Part shown: positions 25,360 to 35,847 of the stretch, piece by piece
Position numbering within the stretch: position 1 is the stretch's first letter
Layout: the number at the start of each line of letters is the position of its first letter
Source: Pseudomonas sp. ADAK13
GTDB lineage: Bacteria > Pseudomonadota > Gammaproteobacteria > Pseudomonadales > Pseudomonadaceae
Direction of reading: 5' to 3'
Assembly (NCBI RefSeq): GCF_012935715.1
Contig: NZ_CP052860.1
Location: forward strand, 2,790,001 to 2,854,000
DNA: 64,000 nucleotides
Notes under the pieces: model-generated
Told to the model about the DNA's origin: nothing
Database searches by the model: none
The model's input: the letters and a program-made list of their open reading frames with translations, nothing else
Made by a program: the position numbers and the translations under genes

Positions 25360-26460
25360 ATGTCCAACAGCTTCCTGAATCCGGTAACTACCCAGACCTG
25401 GGCCAATGGTCGGCACATCGTCCGTTGCGTCAAAGTCATCCAGGAAACCTGGGACGTGCGCACTTTCTGCTTCATGGCCGACCAGCCGATCCTGTTCTTT
25501 TTCAAACCCGGGCAGTTCGTCACCCTGGAGCTGGAAATCGAAGGGCAGCCGATCATGCGCTCCTACACGATTTCCAGTTCACCGTCGGTGCCGTACAGCT
25601 TCTCGGTGACCATCAAGCGCGTGCCGGGCGGCAGGGTGTCCAACTGGCTGCATGACACACTGCACGAAGGCCAGGAACTGGCGGTGCACGGGCCGGTGGG
25701 CCTGTTCAACGCCATCGACTTCCCGAGCCCGAAAGTGCTGTACCTCAGCGGCGGTGTCGGTATCACCCCGGTGATGTCCATGGCGCGCTGGTTCTACGAC
25801 ACCAACGCCAACGTCGACATGACGTTTATCCACAGCGCCCGCTCGCCCAAAGACATCATCTACCACCGCGAACTCGAGCACATGGCGTCGCGGATCGATA
25901 ACTTCAGCCTGCACCTGATCTGCGAGAAGCATGGCCTTGGCGAGCCATGGGCCGGTTATCGCGGCTACCTGAACCACAAGATGCTCGAACTGATGGTGCC
26001 GGATTTCCTTGAGCGGGAAGTCTTCTGCTGCGGCCCTACGCCGTACATGAACGCGGTGAAACGCCTGCTGGAAGCCTCCGGTTTCGACATGGCGCGCTAT
26101 CACGAGGAATCCTTCGGCGCCACGCCACCGGAAGCCCGTGCCGACGCGGTGGAGCAAGCCGAGCAAGCGGCGGACGCACCGGAAATCGACCTGGCGGATC
26201 TGCACCAGGTGGAATTCATTGCATCGGGCAAAAGCATCCGCGTGGCACCGGGCGAGACCGTCCACGCAGCGGCGGCCAAGCTTGGCCTGCTGATTCCGAA
26301 AGCCTGCGGCATGGGGATCTGCGGGACGTGCAAGGTGATGAAACTGGGCGGGGAAGTCGAAATGGACCACAACGGCGGGATCACCGAGGAAGATGAAGCC
26401 GAGGGTTACATCCTGTCGTGCTGCAGCGTGCCGAAGGGTGATGTGCGTATCGAGTTTTAA
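25360..26460 (+). CDS. gbcB: Glycine betaine monooxygenase, reductase component
   Basis: This 366-aa NAD(P)H reductase feeds electrons to the GbcA Rieske centre. The ATG at 25360 (MSNSFLNPVTTQ) has GGAGAA upstream. The FAD-binding RSYTISSSPS lies in the first third and the NAD domain contains YLSGGVGITPVMSM. The C-terminal plant-type [2Fe-2S] domain has Cys316, Cys321 and Cys324 (C-x4-C-x2-C) and a final ligand in the SCCS segment. The fused oxidoreductase-ferredoxin layout is that of class IA-type reductases. Confidence 0.94.
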   Translation: MSNSFLNPVTTQTWANGRHIVRCVKVIQETWDVRTFCFMADQPILFFFKPGQFVTLELEIEGQPIMRSYTISSSPSVPYSFSVTIKRVPGGRVSNWLHDTLHEGQELAVHGPVGLFNAIDFPSPKVLYLSGGVGITPVMSMARWFYDTNANVDMTFIHSARSPKDIIYHRELEHMASRIDNFSLHLICEKHGLGEPWAGYRGYLNHKMLELMVPDFLEREVFCCGPTPYMNAVKRLLEASGFDMARYHEESFGATPPEARADAVEQAEQAADAPEIDLADLHQVEFIASGKSIRVAPGETVHAAAAKLGLLIPKACGMGICGTCKVMKLGGEVEMDHNGGITEEDEAEGYILSCCSVPKGDVRIEF

Positions 26461-26465
26461 GTGGG

Positions 26466-26578
26466 TAGTGATCGTTCCCACGCTCCGCGTGGGAATGCCT
26501 CCTCGGACGCTCCGCGTCCCGCTGTGTGGCGCGGAGCGTCACGGGCTGCATTCCCACGCAGAGCGTGGGAACGATCAG
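26466..26578. repeat. Large palindromic repeat of a different family
   Basis: TGATCGTTCCCACGCTCCGC... (26469-26498) is mirrored by the complementary arm at 26548-26577, with a nested GGACGC/GCGTCC hairpin. This CGTTCCCACGC type is distinct from the GTGGGAGC REPINs elsewhere in the window. It lies directly after gbcB and convergent with the small gene beyond. Confidence 0.85.
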
Positions 26579-26585
26579 TCAGGGG

Positions 26586-26786
26586 TTATTGGGCGTAGAT
26601 GTGGATGACGAAATGCTGGCCTGATGCTGTCAATTCATAGACTTTGTCGGTGACGGTCAATGTCCGGGTCTGTTCGCTGATGGTGTCACCGACTTTCACG
26701 GTTTTTCTGAACTCGTCCCAGTCGATGACTGTGGTCTGGACCGTGCCGTCGCCTTGCAGTTTGTTGTCGTAGCGATTGACTTCCAT
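26586..26786 (-). CDS. Hypothetical small protein (66 aa)
   Basis: I do not recognise a family. The start at 26786 (MEVNRYDNKLQGDG) has AGAGGG upstream; a longer reading to 26870 adds a proline/glycine-rich segment and is less likely. The product appears to be a small beta-rich soluble protein (GTVQTTVIDWDEFRKTVKVG ... TVTDKVYELTASGQHFVIHI). It lies between gbcB and ltaA with no evident metabolic role. Confidence 0.55.
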   Translation of the reverse strand: MEVNRYDNKLQGDGTVQTTVIDWDEFRKTVKVGDTISEQTRTLTVTDKVYELTASGQHFVIHIYAQ

Positions 26787-26977
26787 GGTGTTGCCCTCTG
26801 CTGGATTTCCGTTTCCGGCCGATGGTTCGGCAGGCGGGTGTTCCCGAAAGGTGTCAGATGTATCTGCCACCTTTCGGGTTCCAAGAGGCTAGTCAATGAA
26901 AGTGGGGTTGGTTGCTGTCAGAAATATCAAAAAACAGTCTCGGCATTCCGCCAGTATCCATTGGCTTGATTCCTACT

Positions 26978-28018
26978 TCAGGCGCTCATCACTTCCCGAA
27001 TATCAGCGGCCAGTTCTCTGACGCGCTCTTCCTCGGTGTCCCACGCACACATGAAGCGCGCGCCGCCTTTGCCGATGAAGGTGTAGAACCGCCAGCCCTT
27101 GGCCGTCAGCGCGGCAATGGCCGGTTCCGAGAGTTGCAGGAACACACCGTTGGCCTGCACCGGGAACATCAACTCAACCCCCGGAATGTCCGCCACCAAA
27201 CTGCTGAGCAATTGCGCGCAGTGGTTGGCGTGACGGGCGTGCTTGAGCCACGCGTCGTTTTCCAGCAGGCCTACCCACGGTGCGGACAGGAAGCGCATCT
27301 TTGATGCAAGCTGCCCGGCCTGTTTGCAGCGGTAGTCGAAGTCTTCGGCCAGCTTGTGGTTGAAGAACAGGATCGCCTCGCCCACGGCCATGCCGTTCTT
27401 GGTGCCGCCAAAGCACAGCACGTCGACCCCGGCTTTCCAGGTCAGGTCGGCAGGCGAGCAGCCGAGGAACGCGCAGGCGTTGGAGAAGCGTGCGCCGTCC
27501 ATGTGCAGGTTCAGCCCCAGTTCCTTGCAGGTGACGCTGATGGCGCGGATTTCTGCGGGGGTGTACACGCTGCCGACTTCCGTGGCCTGGGTCAGGGTGA
27601 CCACGCGCGGTTTCGGGTAGTGGATGTCCTGGCGCTTGAGGGCGATCTCGCGGATCGACTCCGGGGTCAGCTTGCCGTTTTCGGTGCGGGCGGTGAGCAG
27701 CTTGGAGCCATTGGAGAAAAACTCCGGCGCGCCGCATTCGTCGGTTTCGACGTGGGCGGTTTCCGAGCAAATCACGCTATGGTAGCTCTGGCACAGTGAA
27801 GACAGGGCCAGGGAGTTGGCGGCGGTGCCGTTGAAGGCGAAGAACACTTCGCAGTCGGTTTCGAACAGTTTGCGGAAACCGTCGGCGGCGCGGTGGGTCC
27901 ATTCATCATCGCCATAGGCACGTTGATGGCCCTGGTTGGCGAGTTCCATGGCGGCCCAGGCTTCCGGGCAGATGCCGGAATAGTTGTCGCTGGCGAATTG
28001 TTGGCTCTTGTCGGTCAT
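26978..28018 (-). CDS. ltaA: Low-specificity L-threonine aldolase
   Basis: This 346-aa PLP-dependent aldolase of fold type I reversibly cleaves L-threonine/allo-threonine to glycine and acetaldehyde. The MDGARFSNACAFLG segment and the PLP-lysine loop LCFGGTKNGMAVGEAILFF are diagnostic. In PAO1 it is found with the gbc/sox genes, as here, connecting betaine-derived glycine to threonine metabolism. It is divergent from the TraX-like gene. Confidence 0.92.
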   Translation of the reverse strand: MTDKSQQFASDNYSGICPEAWAAMELANQGHQRAYGDDEWTHRAADGFRKLFETDCEVFFAFNGTAANSLALSSLCQSYHSVICSETAHVETDECGAPEFFSNGSKLLTARTENGKLTPESIREIALKRQDIHYPKPRVVTLTQATEVGSVYTPAEIRAISVTCKELGLNLHMDGARFSNACAFLGCSPADLTWKAGVDVLCFGGTKNGMAVGEAILFFNHKLAEDFDYRCKQAGQLASKMRFLSAPWVGLLENDAWLKHARHANHCAQLLSSLVADIPGVELMFPVQANGVFLQLSEPAIAALTAKGWRFYTFIGKGGARFMCAWDTEEERVRELAADIREVMSA

Positions 28019-28108
28019 GGCCCAGTCCTGTGGTCGATGTTGGTGCGCACTTTACCGAAGATTGTCGGGCGGGCGCACGCACTGTTAATGCAAAGTCAGT
28101 GGGGAATT

Positions 28109-28837
28109 ATGCACGGTTCTGAACGCCTTCCTGTAAGCCCCGTCCGCGATTGCGCCCTGGATCTGCTCAAGTGGCTGGCGCTGCTGAGCATGGTGCTGGA
28201 CCACCTGCGCTATGTCGGTTTGAGCCTGGACGGGCTGTATGTGCCGGGGCGTCTGGCGTTCCCGTGGTTTTGCCTGGCGATTGCGGCAAATCTGCACCGG
28301 GTCAAGGATGCGCCCGTTACCGGCCAGTGGCGCTATCTGGGCTGGTTGCTGCTGTTCAGCGTGATCAGTGAGGTGCCGTACCGGATGTTCATTGACGACG
28401 CCGACACGCTGAACGTGCTGCCGACCCTGGCGCTGGGTTTGCTGGTTGCCCGGGGATGGCAGCAGAAGGCGGCTATTGATCGAGGATTGGCGTTGATCGC
28501 GCTGGTTGCTGCGGGGTTGTTTTCGGCGCAGCTGATGTTCGGTTTCTTTGGCGTGCTGCTGCCGCTGGCGATGCTGCTGGTGTTTCGCCGGCCGTGGTAT
28601 TTCAGCGTGTTACCGGGTGTGGTGTGCCTGGCGGCCAATCAATGGCAGATTCTGCTCAACAGCGGCACGCTCGTGGCCATGCTGGGATTGGCCACCTGCC
28701 TGATTGCGCCACTGGCCGGATTGGTCTTGTTGCGACAGGCCAGACAGGTGTCGCCACCGGCTATGCGGCGCTGGGCGTATGCGCTCTATCCGGCGCATTT
28801 CCTGCTGCTGCTACTCGTGCGCAAGATCATCGCCTAA
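28109..28837 (+). CDS. TraX family membrane protein
   Basis: This 242-aa integral membrane protein has about eight hydrophobic segments. The N-terminal DLLKWLALLSMVLDHL and the PGRLAFPWFCLAIAANLHR segment are typical of TraX-like acyltransferases, whose founding member acetylates F pilin. The ATG at 28109 has a GGGGA very close upstream; ATG 28088 is the alternative. No conjugation genes are nearby, so the chromosomal role is unknown. It lies between ltaA (divergent) and glyA1. Confidence 0.8.
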   Translation: MHGSERLPVSPVRDCALDLLKWLALLSMVLDHLRYVGLSLDGLYVPGRLAFPWFCLAIAANLHRVKDAPVTGQWRYLGWLLLFSVISEVPYRMFIDDADTLNVLPTLALGLLVARGWQQKAAIDRGLALIALVAAGLFSAQLMFGFFGVLLPLAMLLVFRRPWYFSVLPGVVCLAANQWQILLNSGTLVAMLGLATCLIAPLAGLVLLRQARQVSPPAMRRWAYALYPAHFLLLLLVRKIIA

Positions 28838-28840
28838 CCC

Positions 28841-28945
28841 TTGTGGGAGCTGGCTTGCCTGCGATGCAGACGCCTCGGTGTACCCGTTGCACCGAGGGGA
28901 TGCTATCGCAGGCAAGCCAGCTCCCACACAAGCCCGCTCCCACAT
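28841..28945. repeat. REPIN with an additional REP arm, upstream of glyA1
   Basis: GTGGGAGCTGGCTTGCCTGC (28843-28862) and its complement (28906-28926) flank a CCTCGGTG/CACCGAGG inner stem. A partial third arm (AAGCCCGCTCCCAC) follows at 28930-28943. It separates the TraX-like gene from the glyA1 promoter region. Confidence 0.88.
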
Positions 28946-29093
28946 TTGTTCTGCGTCGTTCATCCGATGTCGTAAACGCACCTTTGCGTGGCGTCCGTAG
29001 GCATTTGGTCTATCTGTACCAGCCCTACCATCGCATCAAAGGGCGCTGCCGCGTGCACGTGCCTCAACAAGACGAAATGCTGGGAGAGACGCG

Positions 29094-30347
<1,254 letters not shown>

Positions 30348-30369
30348 GCGCGGTTTTGGAGTAATGACT

Positions 30370-31620
30370 ATGCAACGCTACTCGGGCTTCGGCCTCTTCA
30401 AGCACTCACTCAGCCACCACGAAAACTGGCAGAAGATGTGGCGCACGCCGACCCCCAAAAAGGTCTACGACGTGGTCATCGTCGGCGGCGGCGGGCATGG
30501 TCTGGCGACGGCTTACTATTTGGCCAAAGAGCACGGCATCACCAACGTGGCCGTGGTCGAGAAAGGCTGGTTGGGCGGCGGTAACACCGCGCGTAACACC
30601 ACCATCGTGCGCTCCAACTACCTGTGGGATGAGTCGGCGCACCTGTACGAACACGCGATGAAACTCTGGGAAGGTTTGTCCCAGGACCTGAACTACAACG
30701 TAATGTTCTCCCAGCGTGGCGTCTACAACCTGTGCCACACCCTGCAAGACATCCGTGATTCCGAGCGTCGCGTCAGCGCCAACCGCCTCAACGGGGTGGA
30801 CGGCGAACTGCTCAACGCCAAACAAGTGGCCGACGAGATCCCGTACCTCGACTGCTCAAAGAACACCCGCTACCCGGTCATGGGCGCCACCGTGCAACGT
30901 CGCGGCGGCGTGGCCCGTCACGATGCCGTGGCCTGGGGCTTTGCCCGCGCCGCCGACGCACTGGGCGTGGACCTGATCCAGCAGACCGAAGTCATCGGTT
31001 TCCGCAAGGAAAACGGCGTGTGCATCGGCGTCGAAACCAACAAGGGCTTTATCGGCGCCAAGCGCGTCGGTGTGGTCACGGCGGGTAACTCCGGGCACAT
31101 GGCGTCGCTGGCGGGCTTCCGCCTGCCGATCGAATCCCACCCGCTGCAAGCGCTGGTGTCGGAGCCGATCAAGCCGATCATCGACAGCGTGATCATGTCC
31201 AACGCCGTGCACGGCTACATCAGCCAGTCCGACAAGGGCGACCTGGTGATCGGCGCCGGCATTGACGGCTACAACGGCTACGGCCAGCGCGGCTCCTACC
31301 CGGTGATTGAACACACCATCCAGGCCATCGTCGAGATGTTCCCGGTGCTGTCCCGCGTGCGTATGAACCGCCAGTGGGGCGGGATCGTCGACACCACGCC
31401 GGATGCCTGCCCGATCATCTCCAAGACCCCGGTCCCGAACATGTTCTTCAACTGCGGTTGGGGCACCGGTGGTTTTAAAGCGACTCCAGGCTCAGGCAAC
31501 GTATTTGCCGCCAGCCTTGCCAAGGGTGAAATGCACCCGTTGGCCGCTCCTTTCTCCATCGACCGTTTCCACAACGGTGCGCTGATCGACGAACACGGCG
31601 CTGCGGCCGTCGCCCACTAA
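30370..31620 (+). CDS. soxB: Sarcosine oxidase beta subunit
   Basis: This is the flavin-bearing subunit of heterotetrameric sarcosine oxidase (416 aa). With the other subunits it demethylates sarcosine to glycine, H2O2 and a one-carbon unit on THF. ATG 30370 ([14 protein letters not shown]) is preferred to 30364 because GGAG lies eight bases before it. The N-terminal [20 protein letters not shown] binds FAD and the C-terminal [19 protein letters not shown] is typical of the DAO fold. The family carries covalent FMN at the alpha/beta interface. Confidence 0.95.
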   Translation: MQRYSGFGLFKHSLSHHENWQKMWRTPTPKKVYDVVIVGGGGHGLATAYYLAKEHGITNVAVVEKGWLGGGNTARNTTIVRSNYLWDESAHLYEHAMKLWEGLSQDLNYNVMFSQRGVYNLCHTLQDIRDSERRVSANRLNGVDGELLNAKQVADEIPYLDCSKNTRYPVMGATVQRRGGVARHDAVAWGFARAADALGVDLIQQTEVIGFRKENGVCIGVETNKGFIGAKRVGVVTAGNSGHMASLAGFRLPIESHPLQALVSEPIKPIIDSVIMSNAVHGYISQSDKGDLVIGAGIDGYNGYGQRGSYPVIEHTIQAIVEMFPVLSRVRMNRQWGGIVDTTPDACPIISKTPVPNMFFNCGWGTGGFKATPGSGNVFAASLAKGEMHPLAAPFSIDRFHNGALIDEHGAAAVAH

Positions 31621-31635
31621 CAGGAGAAATTTCCT

Positions 31636-31938
31636 ATGTTGCATATCTTCTGTCCTCACTGTGGCGAACTGCGCTCCGAAGAGGAATTCCACGCGTCCGG
31701 CCAAGCGCACATCCCGCGCCCGCTGGACCCGAATACCTGCACCGACGAGCAGTGGGGCGACTACATGTTCTTCCGCGACAACCCGCGCGGCCTGCACCAC
31801 GAGCTGTGGATTCACGCCGCCGGTTGCCGCCAGTATTTCAACGCGACCCGCGACACCGTGACCTACGAAATTCTTGAAACTTACAAGATCGGTGAGAAGC
31901 CACAATTCACCGCCAAGGCCTCTGGAGAGAAGGTATGA
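31636..31938 (+). CDS. soxD: Sarcosine oxidase delta subunit
   Basis: This 100-aa zinc-binding subunit begins MLHIFCPHCGELRSEEEF. The C-x2-C pair plus a downstream histidine and cysteine (WIHAAGCRQYF) form the zinc knuckle seen in the family. It overlaps the soxA start by 4 bases. It has a structural role in the heterotetramer. Confidence 0.95.
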   Translation: MLHIFCPHCGELRSEEEFHASGQAHIPRPLDPNTCTDEQWGDYMFFRDNPRGLHHELWIHAAGCRQYFNATRDTVTYEILETYKIGEKPQFTAKASGEKV

Positions 31939-34900
31939 GCCAGATCAATCGCCTGTCCAACGGTGGCCGGATCGACCGCAACAAAGTCCTCAGCTTCAGC
32001 TTCAACGGCCAGAGCTACAAAGGCTTTGAAGGCGACACCCTGGCCGCTGCACTGCTGGCCAACGGCGTCGACATCATCGGCCGCAGCTTCAAGTATTCCC
32101 GCCCGCGCGGCATCTTCGCCGCCGGTGCCGAAGAGCCGAACGCGGTGCTGCAGATTGGCGCCACTGAAGCCACGCAAATTCCTAACGTGCGCGCCACGCA
32201 ACAGGCGCTGTACCAGGGTTTGGTCGCCACCAGCACCAACGGCTGGCCGAGCGTGAACAACGACATGATGGGCATTCTCGGCAAGGTCGGCGGCAAGCTG
32301 ATGCCGCCGGGTTTCTACTACAAAACCTTCATGTACCCGCAATCGTTCTGGATGACGTACGAGAAGTACATCCGTAAGGCTGCAGGTTTAGGCCGCTCGC
32401 CGACCGAGAACGACCCGGACACCTACGACTACATGAACCGTCACTGCGACGTGCTGATTGTGGGCGCCGGCCCTGCCGGTCTGTCGGCGGCCCTGGCCGC
32501 TGCTCGCAGCGGCGCGCGGGTGATCATCGCGGACGAGCAGGAAGAATTCGGCGGCTCCTTGCTGGATTCCCGTGAAAGCCTCGACGGCAAGCCGGCCGCC
32601 GAATGGGTTGCCAGCGTGATCGCGGAACTCAAAGCTCTGCCGGATGTGGTGCTGCTGCCTCGCGCCACCGTCAACGGCTACCACGACCATAACTTCCTGA
32701 CCATTCACGAGCGCCTTACCGATCACCTCGGTGACCGTGCGCCGATCGGCCAGGTGCGTCAGCGTATCCACCGTGTGCGTGCCAAGCGTGTCGTGTTGGC
32801 CACCGGTGCGTGCGAGCGTCCGCTGGTGTACGGCAACAACGACGTGCCGGGCAACATGCTGGCCGGTGCGGTCTCGACTTACGTGCGTCGCTACGGCGTG
32901 GCACCGGGCAAGAAGCTGGTGCTGTCGACCAACAACGATCATGCCTACCGCGTTGCGCTGGACTGGTTCGACGCCGGTCTTACCGTTGTTGCCGTAGCCG
33001 ATGCTCGCCACAACCCACGAGGCGCGCTGGTTGAAGAGGCCCGTGCCAAGGGTATTCGCATCCTCACCGGCAGCGCCGTGATCGAAGCCCGTGGCAGCAA
33101 GCACGTCACCGGCGCGCGCGTGGCCGCCATCGACGTCAAGGCCCACAAAGTCACCAGCCCCGGAGAATGGCTGGAGTGCGACCTGGTGGCCAGCTCCGGT
33201 GGCTACAGCCCGGTGGTTCACCTGGCCTCGCACCTGGGCGGCAAGCCGACCTGGCGTGAAGACATCCTCGGTTTTGTACCGGGCGAAGCACCGCAGAAAC
33301 GCGTGTGCGTTGGTGGTATCAACGGCGTCTACGGCCTGGGCGACTCCCTGGCAGACGGTTTTGAAGGCGGCGTGCGCGCGGCCAGCGAAGCCGGTTTTGC
33401 ACCGGTGGAAGGTACGCTGCCAAAAGCCTTGAGCCGTCTGGAAGAGCCGACCCTTGCGCTGTTCCAGGTGCCCCACGAAAAAGCCACTGCACGGGCGCCG
33501 AAGCAATTTGTCGACCTGCAAAACGACGTCACCGCCGCCGCCATCGAACTCGCCACCCGCGAAGGTTTCGAGTCGGTGGAGCACGTCAAACGCTACACCG
33601 CGCTGGGCTTCGGCACCGATCAGGGCAAGCTCGGCAACGTCAACGGCCTGGCCATCGCGGCCCGCTCGCTGAACGTGACCATCCCGCAGATGGGCACCAC
33701 CATGTTCCGCCCCAACTACACGCCGGTGACCTTCGGCGCGGTAGCGGGCCGCCACTGTGGGCACATCTTCGAGCCGGTGCGCTACACCGCGCTGCACGCC
33801 TGGCACGTGAAAAACGGTGCCGAGTTTGAAGACGTCGGCCAGTGGAAACGCCCGTGGTACTTCCCGCGCAACGGTGAAGACCTGCACGCCGCGGTCAAAC
33901 GCGAATGCCTGGCCGTACGCGACAGCGTCGGCCTGCTGGATGCGTCCACCCTCGGCAAGATCGACATTCAAGGCCCGGATGCCCGCGAATTCCTCAACCG
34001 CATCTACAGCAACGCCTGGACCAAGCTCGACGTGGGCAAGGCCCGCTACGGCCTGATGTGCAAGGAAGACGGCATGGTCTTCGACGACGGCGTCACCGCT
34101 TGCCTCGCCGACAACCACTTCCTGATGACCACCACCACCGGCGGCGCGGCGCGCGTACTTCAGTGGCTGGAAATCTACCAGCAGACCGAATGGCCAGACC
34201 TCAAGGTGTACTTCACCTCGGTCACCGACCACTGGGCGACCATGACCCTGTCCGGCCCCAACAGCCGCAAGCTGCTGAGCGAAGTCACCGACATCGACCT
34301 GGACAAGGACGGCTTCCCGTTCATGACCTGGAAAGAAGGTTTGGTGGGCGGCGTGCCGGCGCGGGTGTTCCGGATTTCGTTTACCGGTGAGCTGTCGTAC
34401 GAAGTCAACGTGCAGGCCGACTACGCCATGGGCGTGCTCGAAAAAATCGTCGAGGCCGGCAAAAAGTACAACCTGACCCCGTACGGCACCGAGACCATGC
34501 ACGTGCTGCGGGCCGAGAAGGGTTTCATCATCGTCGGCCAGGACACCGACGGCTCGATGACCCCGGACGACCTGAACATGGGCTGGTGTGTAGGCCGCAC
34601 CAAACCGTTCTCGTGGATCGGCTGGCGCGGGATGAATCGCGAAGATTGCGTGCGTGAAGACCGCAAGCAACTGGTGGGCTTGAAGCCGATTGACCCGAAC
34701 GTGTGGCTGCCGGAAGGCGCGCAGCTGGTGTTCGACGCCAAGCAGACGATCCCGATGAAGATGGTCGGCCACGTCACCTCCAGTTATGCCCACAACTCCC
34801 TGGGTTATTCGTTTGCCATGGGCGTGGTGAAGGGCGGCTTGAAGCGCATCGGCGAGCGGGTGTTTGCACCGCTGGCAGATGGCAGCGTGATCGAGGCGGA

Positions 34901-34952
34901 GATTGTGTCTTCGGTGTTCTTTGACCCGAAAGGCGAGCGTCAAAATATCTGA
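31935..34952 (+). CDS. soxA: Sarcosine oxidase alpha subunit
   Basis: This 1005-aa subunit has an N-terminal [2Fe-2S]-like ferredoxin fold region (FSFNGQSYKGFEGDTLAAALLANG). An NAD-binding FAD-reductase-like domain follows (CDVLIVGAGPAGLSAALAAARSG). The C-terminal GcvT-like tetrahydrofolate domain (from about residue 620; SVGLLDASTLGKIDIQGPDA ... TGELSYEVNV) accepts the methyl-derived carbon as 5,10-methylene-THF. The start overlaps soxD. A REPIN separates it from soxG. Confidence 0.95.
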   Translation: MSQINRLSNGGRIDRNKVLSFSFNGQSYKGFEGDTLAAALLANGVDIIGRSFKYSRPRGIFAAGAEEPNAVLQIGATEATQIPNVRATQQALYQGLVATSTNGWPSVNNDMMGILGKVGGKLMPPGFYYKTFMYPQSFWMTYEKYIRKAAGLGRSPTENDPDTYDYMNRHCDVLIVGAGPAGLSAALAAARSGARVIIADEQEEFGGSLLDSRESLDGKPAAEWVASVIAELKALPDVVLLPRATVNGYHDHNFLTIHERLTDHLGDRAPIGQVRQRIHRVRAKRVVLATGACERPLVYGNNDVPGNMLAGAVSTYVRRYGVAPGKKLVLSTNNDHAYRVALDWFDAGLTVVAVADARHNPRGALVEEARAKGIRILTGSAVIEARGSKHVTGARVAAIDVKAHKVTSPGEWLECDLVASSGGYSPVVHLASHLGGKPTWREDILGFVPGEAPQKRVCVGGINGVYGLGDSLADGFEGGVRAASEAGFAPVEGTLPKALSRLEEPTLALFQVPHEKATARAPKQFVDLQNDVTAAAIELATREGFESVEHVKRYTALGFGTDQGKLGNVNGLAIAARSLNVTIPQMGTTMFRPNYTPVTFGAVAGRHCGHIFEPVRYTALHAWHVKNGAEFEDVGQWKRPWYFPRNGEDLHAAVKRECLAVRDSVGLLDASTLGKIDIQGPDAREFLNRIYSNAWTKLDVGKARYGLMCKEDGMVFDDGVTACLADNHFLMTTTTGGAARVLQWLEIYQQTEWPDLKVYFTSVTDHWATMTLSGPNSRKLLSEVTDIDLDKDGFPFMTWKEGLVGGVPARVFRISFTGELSYEVNVQADYAMGVLEKIVEAGKKYNLTPYGTETMHVLRAEKGFIIVGQDTDGSMTPDDLNMGWCVGRTKPFSWIGWRGMNREDCVREDRKQLVGLKPIDPNVWLPEGAQLVFDAKQTIPMKMVGHVTSSYAHNSLGYSFAMGVVKGGLKRIGERVFAPLADGSVIEAEIVSSVFFDPKGERQNI

Positions 34953-34966
34953 CAGACCGAGTCGCC

Positions 34967-35047
34967 TGCATCGCAGGCAAGCCAGCTCCCACATTTTGAA
35001 TGGGTTCACCCCGCAAAATGTGGGAGCCGGGCTTGCCCGCGATGAGG
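34967..35047. repeat. REPIN between soxA and soxG
   Basis: ATCGCAGGCAAGCCAGCTCC (34970-34989) is opposed by GTGGGAGCCGGGCTTGCCCG (35020-35039), two subtypes in one hairpin. It interrupts genes whose products form one complex, which may set subunit dosage. Confidence 0.9.
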
Positions 35048-35092
35048 CCGGAACAGTCACTGCAAGACCTACAGAATTCAAACAGGTGCTTT

Positions 35093-35725
35093 ATGACAGC
35101 AGCCAATGTTTACCAACAACGCCCCACCTCCGGCGCCAAGGCCGAGTCGTCGCTGCACCATGCCGACCTCGCCAGCCTGGTGGGCAAGGGCCGCAAGAAC
35201 GCCGGCGTGACCGTGCGTGAAAAGAAATTGCTGGGCCACCTGACCCTTCGAGGCGACGGCCACGACGCAGCCTTCGCTGCCGGCGTGCACAAGGCCCTGG
35301 GCATCGAGTTGCCCGGCGCGTTGCAAGTCATCGTCAAGGGTGAAACCAGCCTGCAATGGCTCGGCCCGGATGAGTGGTTGCTGGTGGTGCCGAGCGGTGA
35401 AGAATTCGCCGCCGAGCAAAGTTTGCGCGAGGCGCTGGGTGAGTTGCATATCCAGGTCGTCAACGTCAGCGGCGGCCAGCAGATCCTTGAACTCAGCGGC
35501 CCGAACGTGCGCGACGTGCTGATGAAATCCACCAGCTACGACGTGCACCCCAACAGCTTTCCGGTGGGCAAGGCGGTGGGCACGGTGTTCGCCAAGTCAC
35601 AACTGGTGATTCGCCATACCGCTGAAGACACCTGGGAGCTGGTGATCCGTCGCAGCTTCTCGGATTACTGGTGGCTGTGGTTGCAGGACGCGGCGGCTGA
35701 GTATGGCCTGGCCGTCGAAGCCTGA
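35093..35725 (+). CDS. soxG: Sarcosine oxidase gamma subunit
   Basis: This 210-aa GcvT-like fourth subunit of sarcosine oxidase starts at the ATG at 35093 (MTAANVYQQRPTSGAKAES); longer readings run into the REPIN. SLQWLGPDEWLLVVPSGEE and QILELSGPNVRDVLMKSTSYDVHP are characteristic of SoxG. The ribosome site is weak (AGGT), again suggesting reduced expression relative to soxA. Confidence 0.93.
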   Translation: MTAANVYQQRPTSGAKAESSLHHADLASLVGKGRKNAGVTVREKKLLGHLTLRGDGHDAAFAAGVHKALGIELPGALQVIVKGETSLQWLGPDEWLLVVPSGEEFAAEQSLREALGELHIQVVNVSGGQQILELSGPNVRDVLMKSTSYDVHPNSFPVGKAVGTVFAKSQLVIRHTAEDTWELVIRRSFSDYWWLWLQDAAAEYGLAVEA

Positions 35726-35739
35726 TATGACGCTTACCC

Positions 35740-35807
35740 TGTAGGAGCCCGACTTGCCGGCGATGGCGTCGGTGAGATCGTCATCGCCGGCAAGCCGGGC
35801 TCCTGCA
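35740..35807. repeat. REPIN of a diverged subtype between soxG and purU
   Basis: GTAGGAGCCCGACTTGCCGG faces CCGGCAAGCCGGGCTCCTGC. The arms carry GTAGGAGC instead of GTGGGAGC, marking a separate subfamily within the window. Confidence 0.85.
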
Positions 35808-35847
35808 GAGGGCGCGTTGCCTGAAGTTGTTTGAGGAGTTACCCGCA

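Noticed and set aside
32388..35081. 897-codon minus-strand open frame opposite soxA
   Set aside because: It is a complement-strand shadow of soxA, with no recognisable domain and no start signal.
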